Assembly: GCA_035235625.1 (NCBI GenBank)
Contig: CP141145.1
Location: forward strand, 41,334,668-41,398,667
DNA length: 64,000 bases
From: Saururus chinensis
Taxonomy: Eukaryota > Streptophyta > Magnoliopsida > Piperales > Saururaceae
Direction of reading: 5' to 3'
Below the pieces are notes generated by a model. It had not been told where the DNA came from. It was given only the letters and a program-made list of their open reading frames with translations, and made no database searches. Shown piece by piece: positions 1 through 9,607 of this stretch. Each line of letters opens with the position of its first letter. Positions within the stretch are counted from its first letter, which is position 1. Both the position numbers and the translations under genes were made by a program.

Positions 1-1346
1 GTGTTACAGATCTTCACAGCTCAAGTTTATAGAATTCCAAACCATTACATACATGAATTCTCTAATTTGTGAAACAGAAGAGACAAAAACTAAAATTGAT
101 CTTCACTTAGCTCAAAGGAATAGATCAACTCTGAAGCTTCGGAGCGTACACGCTTCAACCACGAGCTTGAGGATCTCAAACATAGACACCACACTGATCT
201 CTCCCAAATCTGGTTCAATGGAAGCAAAATGGAGCTCCACTTTCTAGCTTTCAGCAGGAATTTCAAAATAAAAAAAAATCCCTCTCACAATTGGCTTTCT
301 TCAATTTATAGATGCCCCATTTCACTAATGATTATTGGAATCACTTATCCTTAATCATCGTTAGTTAAGTTCTTGTTTAAAACACTAATTCATAAGAACC
401 CTTCCTTCAAAGAAGACTACTAACCAAAATAACCACCTCTTTAGTTAGTGTCAAATGACTATATTGTCCATATCCCTACAGCTCATCTTCAATGTATTTT
501 AACCCCTTCATTAGTAATGGACATAAATACCCCTTTCATTAAAATGTTCATCATACTGTTTGACGAAATGTCTATGAATCCTCCTAGTTTTATATATTTT
601 CTGAGTTTTTGCACCGAGTTCTTCTTCATCTAATTTAAACTTCATCACCATCTAATATTAATAGTTATATTTTAAAAAATAATCATTACTATTAAATGTC
701 ACATGTAAGAAAGGAAAAATAAGCTTATGATATTCTTTTCTAAGCTCTCAACAACTTAAATTGAACAAAATAAAATTATTAATATGTAACAAATTTTTTG
801 TCAAATGTAACTTATAATTAAAATGAAAGAAGTATAGGAAAACTCAAAAATTGAGGGGGGTGAGCTAATTGTCACGTATCCTCATTGAAACATGAAAGAA
901 GGGTACGGGGGACTTGCTCTTCTTAAATGGAGAAACCCATTGTGTGTGTTTTCTTTTTTAAAACAAAACCCATTATGTTTGCGTTACTAGAATATTGACT
1001 TGGGGATGATGCTTCTAACTTAAGATTTATGTAATTGAGACCAATTATTATAATGGTTTTAGGAACTTGATATTAAAAAGGAAAATAATATTCCTATTTT
1101 ATTTTTTCTAATTTTTATAAAAGTGGGAAAAGTGAATCTAGTGTGACTTACATTTTCTATTTAATGAAACCTCACACAATCACCATTGTTGAGCTCAACG
1201 ACGTACCTCATGAGTCATGACAAGAGTATCATCAGCAACTTAATCCATGACAACAGCTTCGAACCTGCTTGATTCAAAACCCTGGTCAGACTTTGATAAC
1301 CGTGCCTCCAAATGTTGATTTGTACTGATCTGGAACTAATGGAGTA
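1..1346. other. AT-rich intergenic DNA
   Basis: I see no convincing gene here. The short open frames have no recognisable domain and AT-rich composition. Around 690-840 there is a degenerate stretch resembling one half of the Stowaway-like MITEs found elsewhere in the window, including the recurring phrase of the type 'aaattgaacaaaataaa'. The last 150 bases form the left flank of the hAT insertion that begins at 1355. Confidence 0.5.
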
Positions 1347-1354
1347 CTCTTCAT
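1347..1354. repeat. Left target-site duplication of hAT element 1
   Basis: The octamer CTCTTCAT stands directly before the terminal TAGGGCTGCAA and is repeated exactly at 7971-7978, directly after the other terminus. An 8-bp duplication is the hallmark of hAT insertion. Confidence 0.93.
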
Positions 1355-1654
1355 TAGGGCTGCAAGAAATATGGGCAGGCCCGAAACCCGGCCCGACCCG
1401 GCTCAAAATTTTATATAAATGGGCTTTAAAATTTGGTGAATCAAACGGGCCGGGCTTTAAAATTTACAGTTTATAAAATTTTGGGCCGGGCTCGGGCCTG
1501 GGCCAAAATTTCTTAAAAGCCCGGCCCGGCCTGGCCATTTTCAGCCCGTTTAAACCATATGTATTTTAATTGTGCAGTCGTGTTTGTGTCAGTTTGACTG
1601 TTTCGTATCATCGGATAAATGCAGAGCAACCCATTGTCTCAGCCGCTCTGAAGC

Positions 1655-1905
1655 CCTAATTTCTCGCCGCTCTCCTGCTTCGTCCGTTGTTTCCCTCTTT
1701 TTCAGCCACTGTGCAACCCAGTTTCTCCGCCGCTCCCCTGCTTCGTTTGTCGTCTCCACTCTCCCGCCTCAACAACCTAATTTCTCCGCTGCTCCGGTGC
1801 TCCCCCTGGTTCGTCCGTTGTCTCTTGCATCTTCTACTGCTCAGCACTCAGTAGCCCTAATTTCCCCGCCGCTCTCCTACTTCTTCCGTCATCTCCTGCT
1901 TTCGC
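1655..1905. repeat. Degenerate C/T-rich tandem repeat
   Basis: About four degenerate copies of a 60-80 bp unit start near 1660, 1719, 1779 and 1859. Each contains a phrase like 'tttctccgccgctc' followed by 'ttcgtccgttgtctc'. The repeat lies just inside the left subterminal region of hAT element 1. The frames across it (for example plus 1572-2075) are Ser/Pro-rich repeat translations and not credible genes. Confidence 0.6.
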
Positions 1906-1959
1906 CAATTGCTCTCCATTTGTGGGACGGACAGAAGACCTCCGCTTCCACTGCTTTGG

Positions 1960-2240
1960 TTCTCTTTGTGGGACCGACGAAAGTCGTCAGCTTCGACTGC
2001 CCCGGTTCTCTTTGTGGGACTGACGAAACTCGTCAGCTTCGACTACTCCGGACCAACGGAACTCATCGGCTTTGACTACTCCGGTTCACTTTGTGGGACT
2101 GACGGAACTCGTCGGCTTCGACCGCTCCGGCTCTCTTTGTGGGACAGACGGAACTGACGGAAGACCTCCACTTCAACTGCTCCGGTTCTCTTCGTGGGAC
2201 CAACGGAAGACCTCCGCTTCAACTGCTCTGGTTCTCTTCA
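1960..2240. repeat. 46-bp tandem repeat array
   Basis: About six copies of a roughly 46-bp unit are present, each built of 'ctctttgtgggac', then 'gacgaaactcgtc', then 'agcttcgactactccgg'. One copy is shortened and one lengthened. The array lies between the left terminus and the transposase of hAT element 1, so it may form part of the subterminal transposase-binding region or the 5' UTR. Confidence 0.75.
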
Positions 2241-3045
2241 ATTTGTTGCTTTTAGTTCTATCATCTCATTTGTTTTGTTAATTAATTCATTCTATCATCT
2301 AGTTTATTATGTACTAAATTTGTTTTCTTTGCCTTTGTTAGTTCATGTATTTAATTTGCCTCTCCTAGTTCCTGTAATCCTGTATTTGTTTGTTATCTAA
2401 TTTATTATGTTAATTAGTTCTATCACGTAATTTGTTTTGTACTAAATTTGTTCTCTTTGCTTCTGTTAGTTCGGGTATTTAATTTGACTATGTTATTATA
2501 TAATCTGTTAGTTCTTGTAATTGTTCTGTTATCTAATTTGTTAGTTCCTTATCTAATCTGTTAATTCTTGTATTTGTTTTGTTATCTAATCTGTTAGTTC
2601 TCTTATTGTTCTATTATCTAATTTGTTAGTTCCTTATCTAATGTGTTAGTTCTTGTAATTGTTCTGTTATCTAATTTGTTAGTTCCTTTTCTAATCTGTT
2701 AATTCTTGTATTTATTTTGTTATCTAATTTGTTAGTTCTCTTCTTGTTCTATTATTAATTTGTTAGTTCCTTATCTAATCTGTTAATTCTTGTATTTGTT
2801 TTGTTATCTAATTTGTTAGTTCTTGTATTTTGTTTTGTTATCTAATCTATTAGTTCTTGTATTTGTTTTGTTATTGAATCTGTTAGTTCCTGCATTTGTT
2901 CTATTATCTAATCAATTCTTGTGTAGTAATATTTAATTTGTCTTTGTTAGTTCCTATCTTTATTCTGTTATTTAATTTGTTCTTGTATGTTCTTTAATTA
3001 ATTCTTCTTTCTCTAGTAATATTTAGTTTGTTCTGTTATCTACTT
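2240..3045. repeat. T-rich tandem repeat of 'ttgttatctaatctgttagttc' type
   Basis: Some 800 bp consist of diverged copies of a 25-60 bp unit with the core 'tctaatttgttagttc' plus 'ttgtatttgttttgttat'. The array ends just before the transposase start codon at 3060. It is strongly T-rich on the plus strand and looks like a replication-slippage expansion inside the element. Confidence 0.75.
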
Positions 3046-3059
3046 ATAGAGAATTAGAG

Positions 3060-5153
3060 ATGGCCAGTTCTTCCACCCCGACCAATTCTTCCACCCGAAC
3101 CAATTCTTCCATCCCTCCTATTTCTTCTATTCCAACCAGTTCTTCCATCCCTCCCAGTTGTTCTACTCCTACCATTACACCTACCGTTCCCCTTGACACT
3201 ACACCTCCCCTTATCCATCCTATTCCGGAATCAGGAGCATCCAGTAGCCACAGTAGGAAAAAATGGGTTCGAGGTGGGTCACAAGTGTGACAACATTTTG
3301 AGAAAGTTCTTGATGAACATGGAGTACAAGAAGCAGCAATATGTAATTATTGCAAGTTCAGGTTCGTTGGAGAAAGTACAAATGGTACGACCCATCTAGC
3401 AAGACACATTAATAATGGTTCTTGTAAGATGGGACCAAATAGAGATCCTAGACAGCCACTCTTAAGTACTACTTTTGGTAATGTATCCGCTTTTAAATTT
3501 GATCAACAACGTAGTAGGGAAGCTCTTGCAAGAGCAATAATAGTACATGAGTACCCATTTAATATTGTTACTCATGAGGATTTTCTTAATTTTACACAAA
3601 CTTTGTAGCATCTTTTTAAAATGGTTTCAAGGACTACAATTAGGAATGATTGCCAAAAACTTTACATAAAAGAAAAGGCTGCATTGATGGATGTTTTTCA
3701 AAAGCTTTCATCTAGGGTTAGTATTACTTCTGATTTATGGACTTCAAATCAAAATTTTGGATATATTTGTGTAACTGCTCATTATATTGATTCTAATTGG
3801 CATTTACAAAAAACAATCATTAGTTTTTATCGACTTCCATCGCCTCATACTGGATTGGCAATATATAATGCTATTAAAGCCATTTTAGTGAAGTGGAAAA
3901 TTGATTGCAAAGTATGTAGTGTTACTTTAGATAATGCATCAAGTAATGATGTGGCTCAAAGAAATCTTGTAAGGGACCTTGCTGAAAAGGGATCTCTTTT
4001 GTTGGAAGGTACCCTTGTCCATGTACGTTGTGCTGCCCATGTACTAAACATTATTGTGCAAGTTGGATTAAAAGATATTTCAGATATAATTCTTCATGTT
4101 CGGGAGTCTGTGAAATATGTTAAAGCTTTGCCTTCCCGTTACCAAAAGTTTACTGAGCTGGTAGCTGAATTGGGAATTAGTGTAGGGAAGGGTTTGATTT
4201 TAGATGTTAGCACTCGATGGAATTCTACTTACCTAATGTTAGATTCTATGTTGCCATATCGTGATGTTTTTAGAAGGTTGGAGGAAGAAGATCTAAGTTA
4301 TTGACATAGGCCTTCTGATGATGAATGGGAAAATGCTACCAATGTGTGTACGTTCTTGAAACGGTTCTATGATGCAACAAATTTATTTTGTAGAGTTGAT
4401 TATCCTGCAATCCATTTGTTTCTCAAAGAAATATCAACAATAAGAAAGTTACTACTTGGAGGTGCAAGTTCCACAGAGTACTTTCTCATATCAATATCGA
4501 ACAAGATGTTAAACAAGTATGAGGAATATTGGAGTGATGTACCTGTCATGTATGATATTGCTTTGACTTTGGATCCTAGGTATAAGAGGAAATTATTGAG
4601 GTTTTATTTAACCCAACTACATGGGAAAGAGATTGGAGATCTTCGTTTTGAAAGGAGTTTGGCTGTGATTCAGGTGCTATTTGATCAATATAAGAACAAG
4701 TTGTATCTGGTTGTAGATATGGTTACTAGTGAGGTAATTCTCCCTTCAAATGCAGAAGAAGAAATTCAACAATGGATGGAAGCACAAGGATGTGCTGAAG
4801 ATAATGACATAGGTAAATCTGAGTTGGAGTTGTATTTTGAAGAGAACTTAGAAAATAGGGAGTCTAACTTGGACATTCTCTGTTGGTGGAAGATTAACTC
4901 ATCTAAGTTCCCAATCTTGGCAGTAATGGCTCAAGACATTCTAGCTATTCCAGTTACTACAATTGCTTCAGAGTCAGCCTTTAGCAGTAGTGGACGTGTT
5001 CTATCTCAATATAGGAGTTCTCTCTTGCCAGAGACGGTTGAATGGTTGATTTGTACACAGGATTGGTTGCGTGGTAAGAAGCCAGTTGGGACCTTTTGTG
5101 ACGTGGATGATGAGCTCAACAACTTGACTCAGACAATTGAAATCCCTAACTGA
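3060..5153 (+). pseudogene. hAT transposase, full-length frame with three stop codons
   Basis: A single reading frame of 698 codons runs from ATG 3060 to TGA 5151-5153 with no frameshift. It is interrupted only by TGA 3288-3290, TAG 3606-3608 and TGA 4302-4304. The first 75 residues are Ser/Thr/Pro-rich. A BED-type zinc finger follows (CNYC near codon 95, then HLARH). Next comes the RNase-H-like hAT core beginning near 'TSDLWTS', with 'DNASSND' and 'RCAAHVLNI' inside it. The C-terminal hAT dimerisation domain includes 'IPVTTIASESAFSSSGR'. About 700 residues is the usual hAT transposase size. The protein would bind the element ends in the nucleus and catalyse cut-and-paste excision. The stops are consistent with G-to-A or C-to-T changes, so decay looks recent. 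The domain assignment is firm and the present lack of function is inferred. Confidence 0.93.
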
Positions 5154-5880
5154 GGTATCAGCCTATCAGGTATGTTTATTCTTTTCTTCTTGTTTATTAT
5201 GTTTACTAATGAAAAAAATATTTTTAACTCCGCCGTTGCCGGTCCCAAGCCCGGATGAGAAAGGAGGAGGGAAAATGCAAGCAAATAGGATGAGCAAGGA
5301 GGATTAGATATAATGCTCCAAGCTGTAAACATCTTATCTTTTTCTGTTATTTCTTCATAACTAGATGAGCTTTTGTCTCATACCGTTTCTAAATCTCTAA
5401 TTAACATCAATTCTTCATTGTTTACTGATTACAAAAAGAAATCTGTTTGAGCATATGGAACATCAATTCTTCATTGATATATGTTTTCTTTGTTATAGAT
5501 CTATTTTTTGTTTCTACTTGATGTGAGTTTCGGTTTTGGGGGGTTTTCATGTGCTGTTTGGGAAGCATCTGTATCGTTTGGAAGTTTGTGTATTGAAATC
5601 GGAGATCTTTGTCTTCTACTCCTTGTTTATCACTTTCTTGCTCCAAGAGAATTGGGTGCTTCGAATTTAGGGATAAATTTGGGCGGGCTTCAAATCTAGA
5701 TACTTATGTATGCTAGAAATAGCTAGATTTTCTATAGCCAAATGCCCTTCCTGATATCTACCCTCTACCTTTTGTCAGGATTGGGACTGACAGTAGGAAA
5801 AAAGTACTATTACATTATGCACATTACTGAAAGAGTTGGGCTTATGGGCTTTTCTGTCTTCTAAATATTTTAAAAATGTA
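5154..5880. other. Spacer between transposase and captured exons
   Basis: I see no domain here. It probably holds the transposase 3' UTR and then acquired host intron or UTR sequence. A short motif near 5229-5275 (CCGGTCCCAAGCCCGGATG) resembles sequence seen in many plant repeats, but I cannot assign it. A frame at 5508-5699 has no recognised homology. Confidence 0.4.
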
Positions 5881-6018
5881 GGGGGGCATACAGCAGAAAT
5901 GCTCAATCTTGTAAATGTGCTTCAAAACAAAAGGTTCAGGCCTAGATATTACATTGCTACAGCTACAGATAATATGAGTCTGTAGAAGGCTAAAGTTTTG
6001 GAAGATTCAGTTCATGAG
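5881..6018 (+). pseudogene. ALG14: Captured exon of ALG14 (UDP-GlcNAc transferase subunit)
   Basis: One exon-like block lies between an AG acceptor (tgtag before 5881) and a GT donor (gaggtgcat after 6018). It reads GGHTAEMLNL and then YIATATDNMSL, followed by a stop and KAKVLEDS. ALG14 is the ER-membrane subunit that recruits ALG13 to make GlcNAc2-PP-dolichol in N-glycosylation. The GGHTAEM motif at the start of its cytosolic domain is diagnostic. Only this one exon is present, with neither the membrane anchor nor the C-terminal half. A TAG at 5983-5985 interrupts it where CAG is expected. It sits in transposase orientation inside hAT element 1, so it is a transduplicated fragment and not the functional gene. 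Confidence 0.85.
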
Positions 6019-6167
6019 GTGCATCCTATCTGACTTCTTTCTTGTATTTCAAGGATGATATAACATTTTGTAGGTATATATAATTGTATATTGACAAGAA
6101 TTATAGTTCATGATGATATGGTTAAATATTAATCTTCACTAGTTTTTTTTAAATGTGATTACTTTAG

Positions 6168-7175
6168 CAACTGAAACTCGTTATGGATTCTATAAATTGG
6201 GCATTTCGGCATACTGAGAGAAGCATTGCAGAAACTGGCCTCAATCTTTTGTTAGAAATGCTGAAGAACTTTGAGGTGGTTGTTTTTTCCTTCACTATGA
6301 TTTTGATTAGTGGTTCAGTGCTAATGATTTGAAAATTTAGATCTTTTAAATGATTTTTCTGGACGCCATGCAGTCGGAAAGGAAGCTTGCTTTATCTATT
6401 ACTTTTGATTGTGCAGGCGTCCAAGTTCTGTAATCAGTTCCACAAAGACATACTTTCTCACAATTGTGCAAGAGATATTTGCTATTTTGACTGATACATT
6501 TCACAAACCTGGATTCAAGCTGCATGTCTTAGTCTTGAACCACTTGTTTTGTTTGGTAACAAAGCACTGCTCATTCCTTATTTGTGACGACTATAAAGGT
6601 TGTGACACGTGTATTTTAGGTATATTCCGGGTCTCTAACTGAGCCTCTTTGGGATGCTGCTTCTGTCCCACTTCCTTATCCAAATAACATGATGTTTGTA
6701 CGTGACTACACTTTAAAGCTATTAGGGACATCTTTTCCCAACATGACAAGTGCTGAGGTAGAACAGGCAGTTGTCATTTTTTTCTTACCATGGTTTATGA
6801 ATTCCTCTTAGTGTTTTGTAATGGATGTTGAGCCATCTACAGGTGACTCAATTTGTTGATGGTTTGATCGAGTCCAGAGATGATCTTTCATCTTTCAAAG
6901 ATCGCATCCGGGATTTCCTTGTCCAGTCAAAGGAATTCTCTGCTCAAGTGAAATAGCTTCACTTAAAACCTGCAGATCTTATCGATTCATCGGTGGATTG
7001 TGACTATTTTCTCATAATAAATGCCAGTAAAATCTTTTGGTATTTTCTACTGGATAATAGAGACCTTTACGCAGAGGAAGCTGCTGCTCAAAGAGAAAGA
7101 GAGCATCAGAGAATGCTTTCCATTCCAGGGCTTATTGCACCTAGCGAGTTGCAAGATGAGATGGTGGATTCATGA
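6168..7175 (+). pseudogene. XPO1: Captured 3' end of exportin-1 (XPO1/CRM1), five exons with introns
   Basis: Five consecutive exon-like blocks match the C-terminus of the nuclear export receptor CRM1. They are 6168-6275 (INWAFRHTERSIAETGLNLL), 6417-6555 (IFAILTDTFHKPGFKLHVLV), 6620-6757 (SLTEPLWDAASVPLPYPNN), 6843-6947 (IRDFLVQSKEFSAQ) and 7053-7175 (DLYAEEAAAQRERE to EMVDS and stop). The introns keep GT donors and mostly AG acceptors, so the copy came from genomic DNA and not from mRNA. Damage includes a one-base insertion near 6441 and loss of the last acceptor AG (reads 'ctactg' before 7053). XPO1 carries NES cargo with RanGTP through nuclear pores. This piece covers the final HEAT repeats and the C-terminal tail. 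It lies in transposase orientation inside hAT element 1 and is a transduplicated fragment. Confidence 0.93.
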
Positions 7176-7800
7176 GCTTCAGTTACCTAATTAAATTTGT
7201 CTTACACACAGGACGGCCGATGTGGACTGCCAAATTTTCAACAGAGGTGTCCACCAAAACTGCCGCACTTAAGTTTTGTCTCCAGAGGCTGACGACTCAT
7301 GATCTGATTCTGGTACAATAGTTTTTTTTAACTGCTGATGATACTTGCGGAACATTGTAATGCTAGTTGAAGCAGTTTATAGTGGGTTTTGTCAAATTGA
7401 GACTTGCTACTAGTATACAAGTATCGGCTTCCTTTTTGTCATTGGAATTTTGGCATGGTTTGTGCTATTAGCATTGGATGCCGGCTTAATTGGAATAGCA
7501 CAGGACACTTAGGGCGATTAGTGTTTGTATAAAGTTGTTTAACCGACAGTTTGTCTAAATGCAGCAGATTGTGCTTGCATGAGGCGTGAATGAAATGTAC
7601 TCAGGGCTGGCAGGTTGTTTTTCAGTGATAAACTATGATGAGGCGTGTGAGCGAATGGAATTCTAATGTATTTAGTAAACCAATTATTTTAAGGTAAGGA
7701 CTGGACACTGTTATTTATAGGTATATAGAATTGTATATTGATATGAATTATAGCTCAAGATATAAATTTATCAGTTGTAAAAAAATTTTATATTACGTTG
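7176..7800 (+). other. Probable captured XPO1 3' UTR / flank
   Basis: No coding potential is seen. Its position directly after the XPO1 stop codon and before the GGGCC-rich right subterminal region suggests it is the 3' UTR and downstream flank captured with the gene. This is inferred from position only. Confidence 0.4.
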
Positions 7801-7970
7801 ATTTTGGCTCGAAAGCCTGTGGCCCGGCCCGAGCCCGTTAAAATTTTAAGCTGGGCCGAAGTTTTGAACTTAGTTATGGGCTTTGGGCCCAATTTTAAAA
7901 AAAAAAAAAAATTATGGATCGGGTTTGGGCTTGCCCCAACCCGTTAGGGCCCAACCTGTTTGCAGCCCTA

Positions 7971-7978
7971 CTCTTCAT
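7971..7978. repeat. Right target-site duplication of hAT element 1
   Basis: CTCTTCAT directly follows the right terminus (TTTGCAGCCCTA) and matches 1347-1354 exactly. Confidence 0.93.
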
Positions 7979-9380
7979 CCTTTTGAACTCTGCCATTCTC
8001 TTCAAACAACGAACTTTTTGTCTTTTGTCTCAATTGGTGTACCTCTGTCATCTTGACCATTGGATTCCTGGATCGCTTTGGTTGAACCAAGTTACAAACG
8101 TTCTCATCGACTGCCCTTTACTTCTTCATGACTTTAATCCACTGACCTGATAAATGGACCATTCAAATGCTTCCACAGACAAAAGTGTCTCCTTGGGCCT
8201 GAGAATATTCCCGGACACTGAATTTTAAATGGGCTTGCACTTTTCCAAGGCCAGATACCGTGACAAGGGTGGGGATAAACCCACAACGATGCCCATCAGA
8301 TGATTGATTGTGTAATTCACGCCGAACGCAACTGTCAATGTCGTTAAAGTGGGTTAGGTCTCGGAGCAAACTGGTTTACTGAGCTGTGGAGAGAAGGATA
8401 TTACACCTACCGACATCCCCAACGGAAAATCTTGTAGTTAGCTTCTTTTTTGTTGGACAACTGCTTTCATGACCACCCTTGCCGCAAGTGAAACCCTCCA
8501 TTTACCATCCAATTTTAAGCCAACAGCCATTGGCTCATTGTAGACGATTAACAACCACAGACTGGAGGAACAACCAGCAGGCTAGTAAATAGACAAACTA
8601 AAATAGGTTACTGCTGGTGCAGCTTCTTCCCCTTGTCAACCTGGTCAGGTCAGCATTCCTTGCCTTATTTTGAAGAAATTGCAATAATAAAATAGAGGGG
8701 ATTGGCTCCCTTGGGAAGTACTTCGGCATCCCTGCAACAACCCTACTGGTCTAAGTTTCTCTGGATCCAGCAAAGAAAGAGGCTCAAAATTACGAGTATA
8801 TCCGTACGCCATGTCAAGCACGTTAATGAAATTTGGATATTTTTCTTCAGCCAAAAAAATAAAGGATGCTCTTTCCCTTGACATGTGAAAGGCTACAGGG
8901 AAAAATGTAATTAATGAAAATTATATTTCTTTTGTCCTATATTAATAGCTCTATTTGGTTTTATAAAATAAATTAACATTAAGTTCATTTGTCCTATATT
9001 AATAACTCTATTTCGTTTTTTAAAATAAATTAATATTAAATTATTTTAAAAAAATCAAATGGAGTTATTAATGTAGAACGGATGAAGTATAATTTTACCA
9101 TGCACCTTCTAACATCTCTCAACCCCAATAGTCATTAAAATGCTAGAATGGTACTTATGCTTTATGATCAATTTAGACGATTTTTTTTCCGTTCCTAGTT
9201 TTGGCTATAGAAGAAGGTACTAGGCCAAAATAAGCGCTAATATGGCTGCACTAACTGTACGAGGGACAAATCAGGCATGCATAATAAAGTTTGTGTGGAA
9301 GAAGAATGCTTATTAGAGCATAATAATGATTAAGAGCTGGCCAAGAGAAATATCTTACTTTGTCAACACTTAAGTTCAAC
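7979..9380. other. Intergenic DNA with possible degraded minus-strand coding remains
   Basis: No complete gene is recognisable. Minus-strand frames at 8645-8884 and 8163-8369 have protein-like composition but no domain I can name. Together with the left flank of hAT element 1 (minus frame 1215-1406) they could be remains of one host gene into which the transposon inserted. This is weak inference. A MITE-like inverted repeat lies at 8928-9093. Confidence 0.35.
8928..9093. mobile_element. Stowaway-like MITE with internal duplication
   Basis: The left end reads 'cctatattaatagctctattt' (truncated here) and the right end is its near reverse complement, 'aaatggagttattaatgtagaacgga'. The left arm appears twice in tandem (8937 and 8989). 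The same terminal phrase recurs in the MITEs at 33805, 36516 and around 52270, which defines a dispersed family. Confidence 0.6.
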
Positions 9381-9392
9381 ATGTCGGCTTAA

Positions 9393-9399
9393 ACCAACC
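9393..9399 (+). promoter_or_regulatory. AC-II element in laccase promoter
   Basis: ACCAACC stands about 215 bp upstream of the laccase ATG. AC elements are binding sites for the R2R3-MYB factors that switch on lignin genes in secondary walls. Near-matches ACCTACT (9470-9476) and ACCAACA (9479-9485) lie closer to the TATA box. The motif match is direct. The regulatory role is inferred from known lignin-gene promoters. Confidence 0.55.
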
Positions 9400-9501
9400 G
9401 GACGAAGTGACAAGCTTTAGGAAAATAGGGGCCATGAAAGCCCTGCATTTTCCTTTTGAAGTTACCATCACCTACTCAACCAACACAGCCCCTGCCTACG
9501 C

Positions 9502-9509
9502 TATATAAA
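9502..9509 (+). promoter_or_regulatory. TATA box of the laccase gene
   Basis: TATATAAA lies 99 bp upstream of the laccase start codon in an otherwise mixed-composition promoter, a usual distance allowing for a 60-70 nt 5' UTR. Confidence 0.7.
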
Positions 9510-9607
9510 CATCTATGGAATGCTTTGAAGGAGCAGGCAACTACACACGATCATCATCTGAGATACAGGGAGAGAAAGAAAGGTTTTGAGTCGGGCAGAA
9601 GAGAGAG

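Larger units (their letters stand above)
1355..7970 (+). mobile_element. hAT-superfamily DNA transposon (Ac/Tag-like) carrying host gene fragments
   Basis: This element of about 6.6 kb starts TAGGGCTGCAAG and ends with the reverse complement of TAGGGCTGCAAAC, giving an 11-bp perfect terminal inverted repeat that continues imperfectly through GGGCC-rich subterminal sequence (1380-1540 and 7800-7970). It is bounded by a perfect 8-bp duplication, CTCTTCAT. In order on the plus strand it contains three kinds of tandem repeat (1655-3050), a full-length transposase frame (3060-5153), an ALG14 exon (5881-6018), five XPO1 exons with introns (6168-7175) and probable XPO1 3' UTR. GGGCC-rich subterminal repeats and 8-bp duplications are typical of plant hAT elements. 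Three in-frame stops make it non-autonomous now, although the intact termini could still be moved by an active relative. The gene cargo makes it a transduplicating (Pack-type) hAT. Confidence 0.93.

Noticed and set aside
1909..2281. Overlapping frames with repeated SLCGTD-type segments that look like a repeat protein
   Set aside because: They are translations of the 46-bp tandem array in hAT element 1. Several frames are open and none has a domain.
5229..5275. Motif CCGGTCCCAAGCCCGGATG resembling part of other plant repeats
   Set aside because: I could not assign it to a named family from the sequence alone, so it is only mentioned in the spacer entry.
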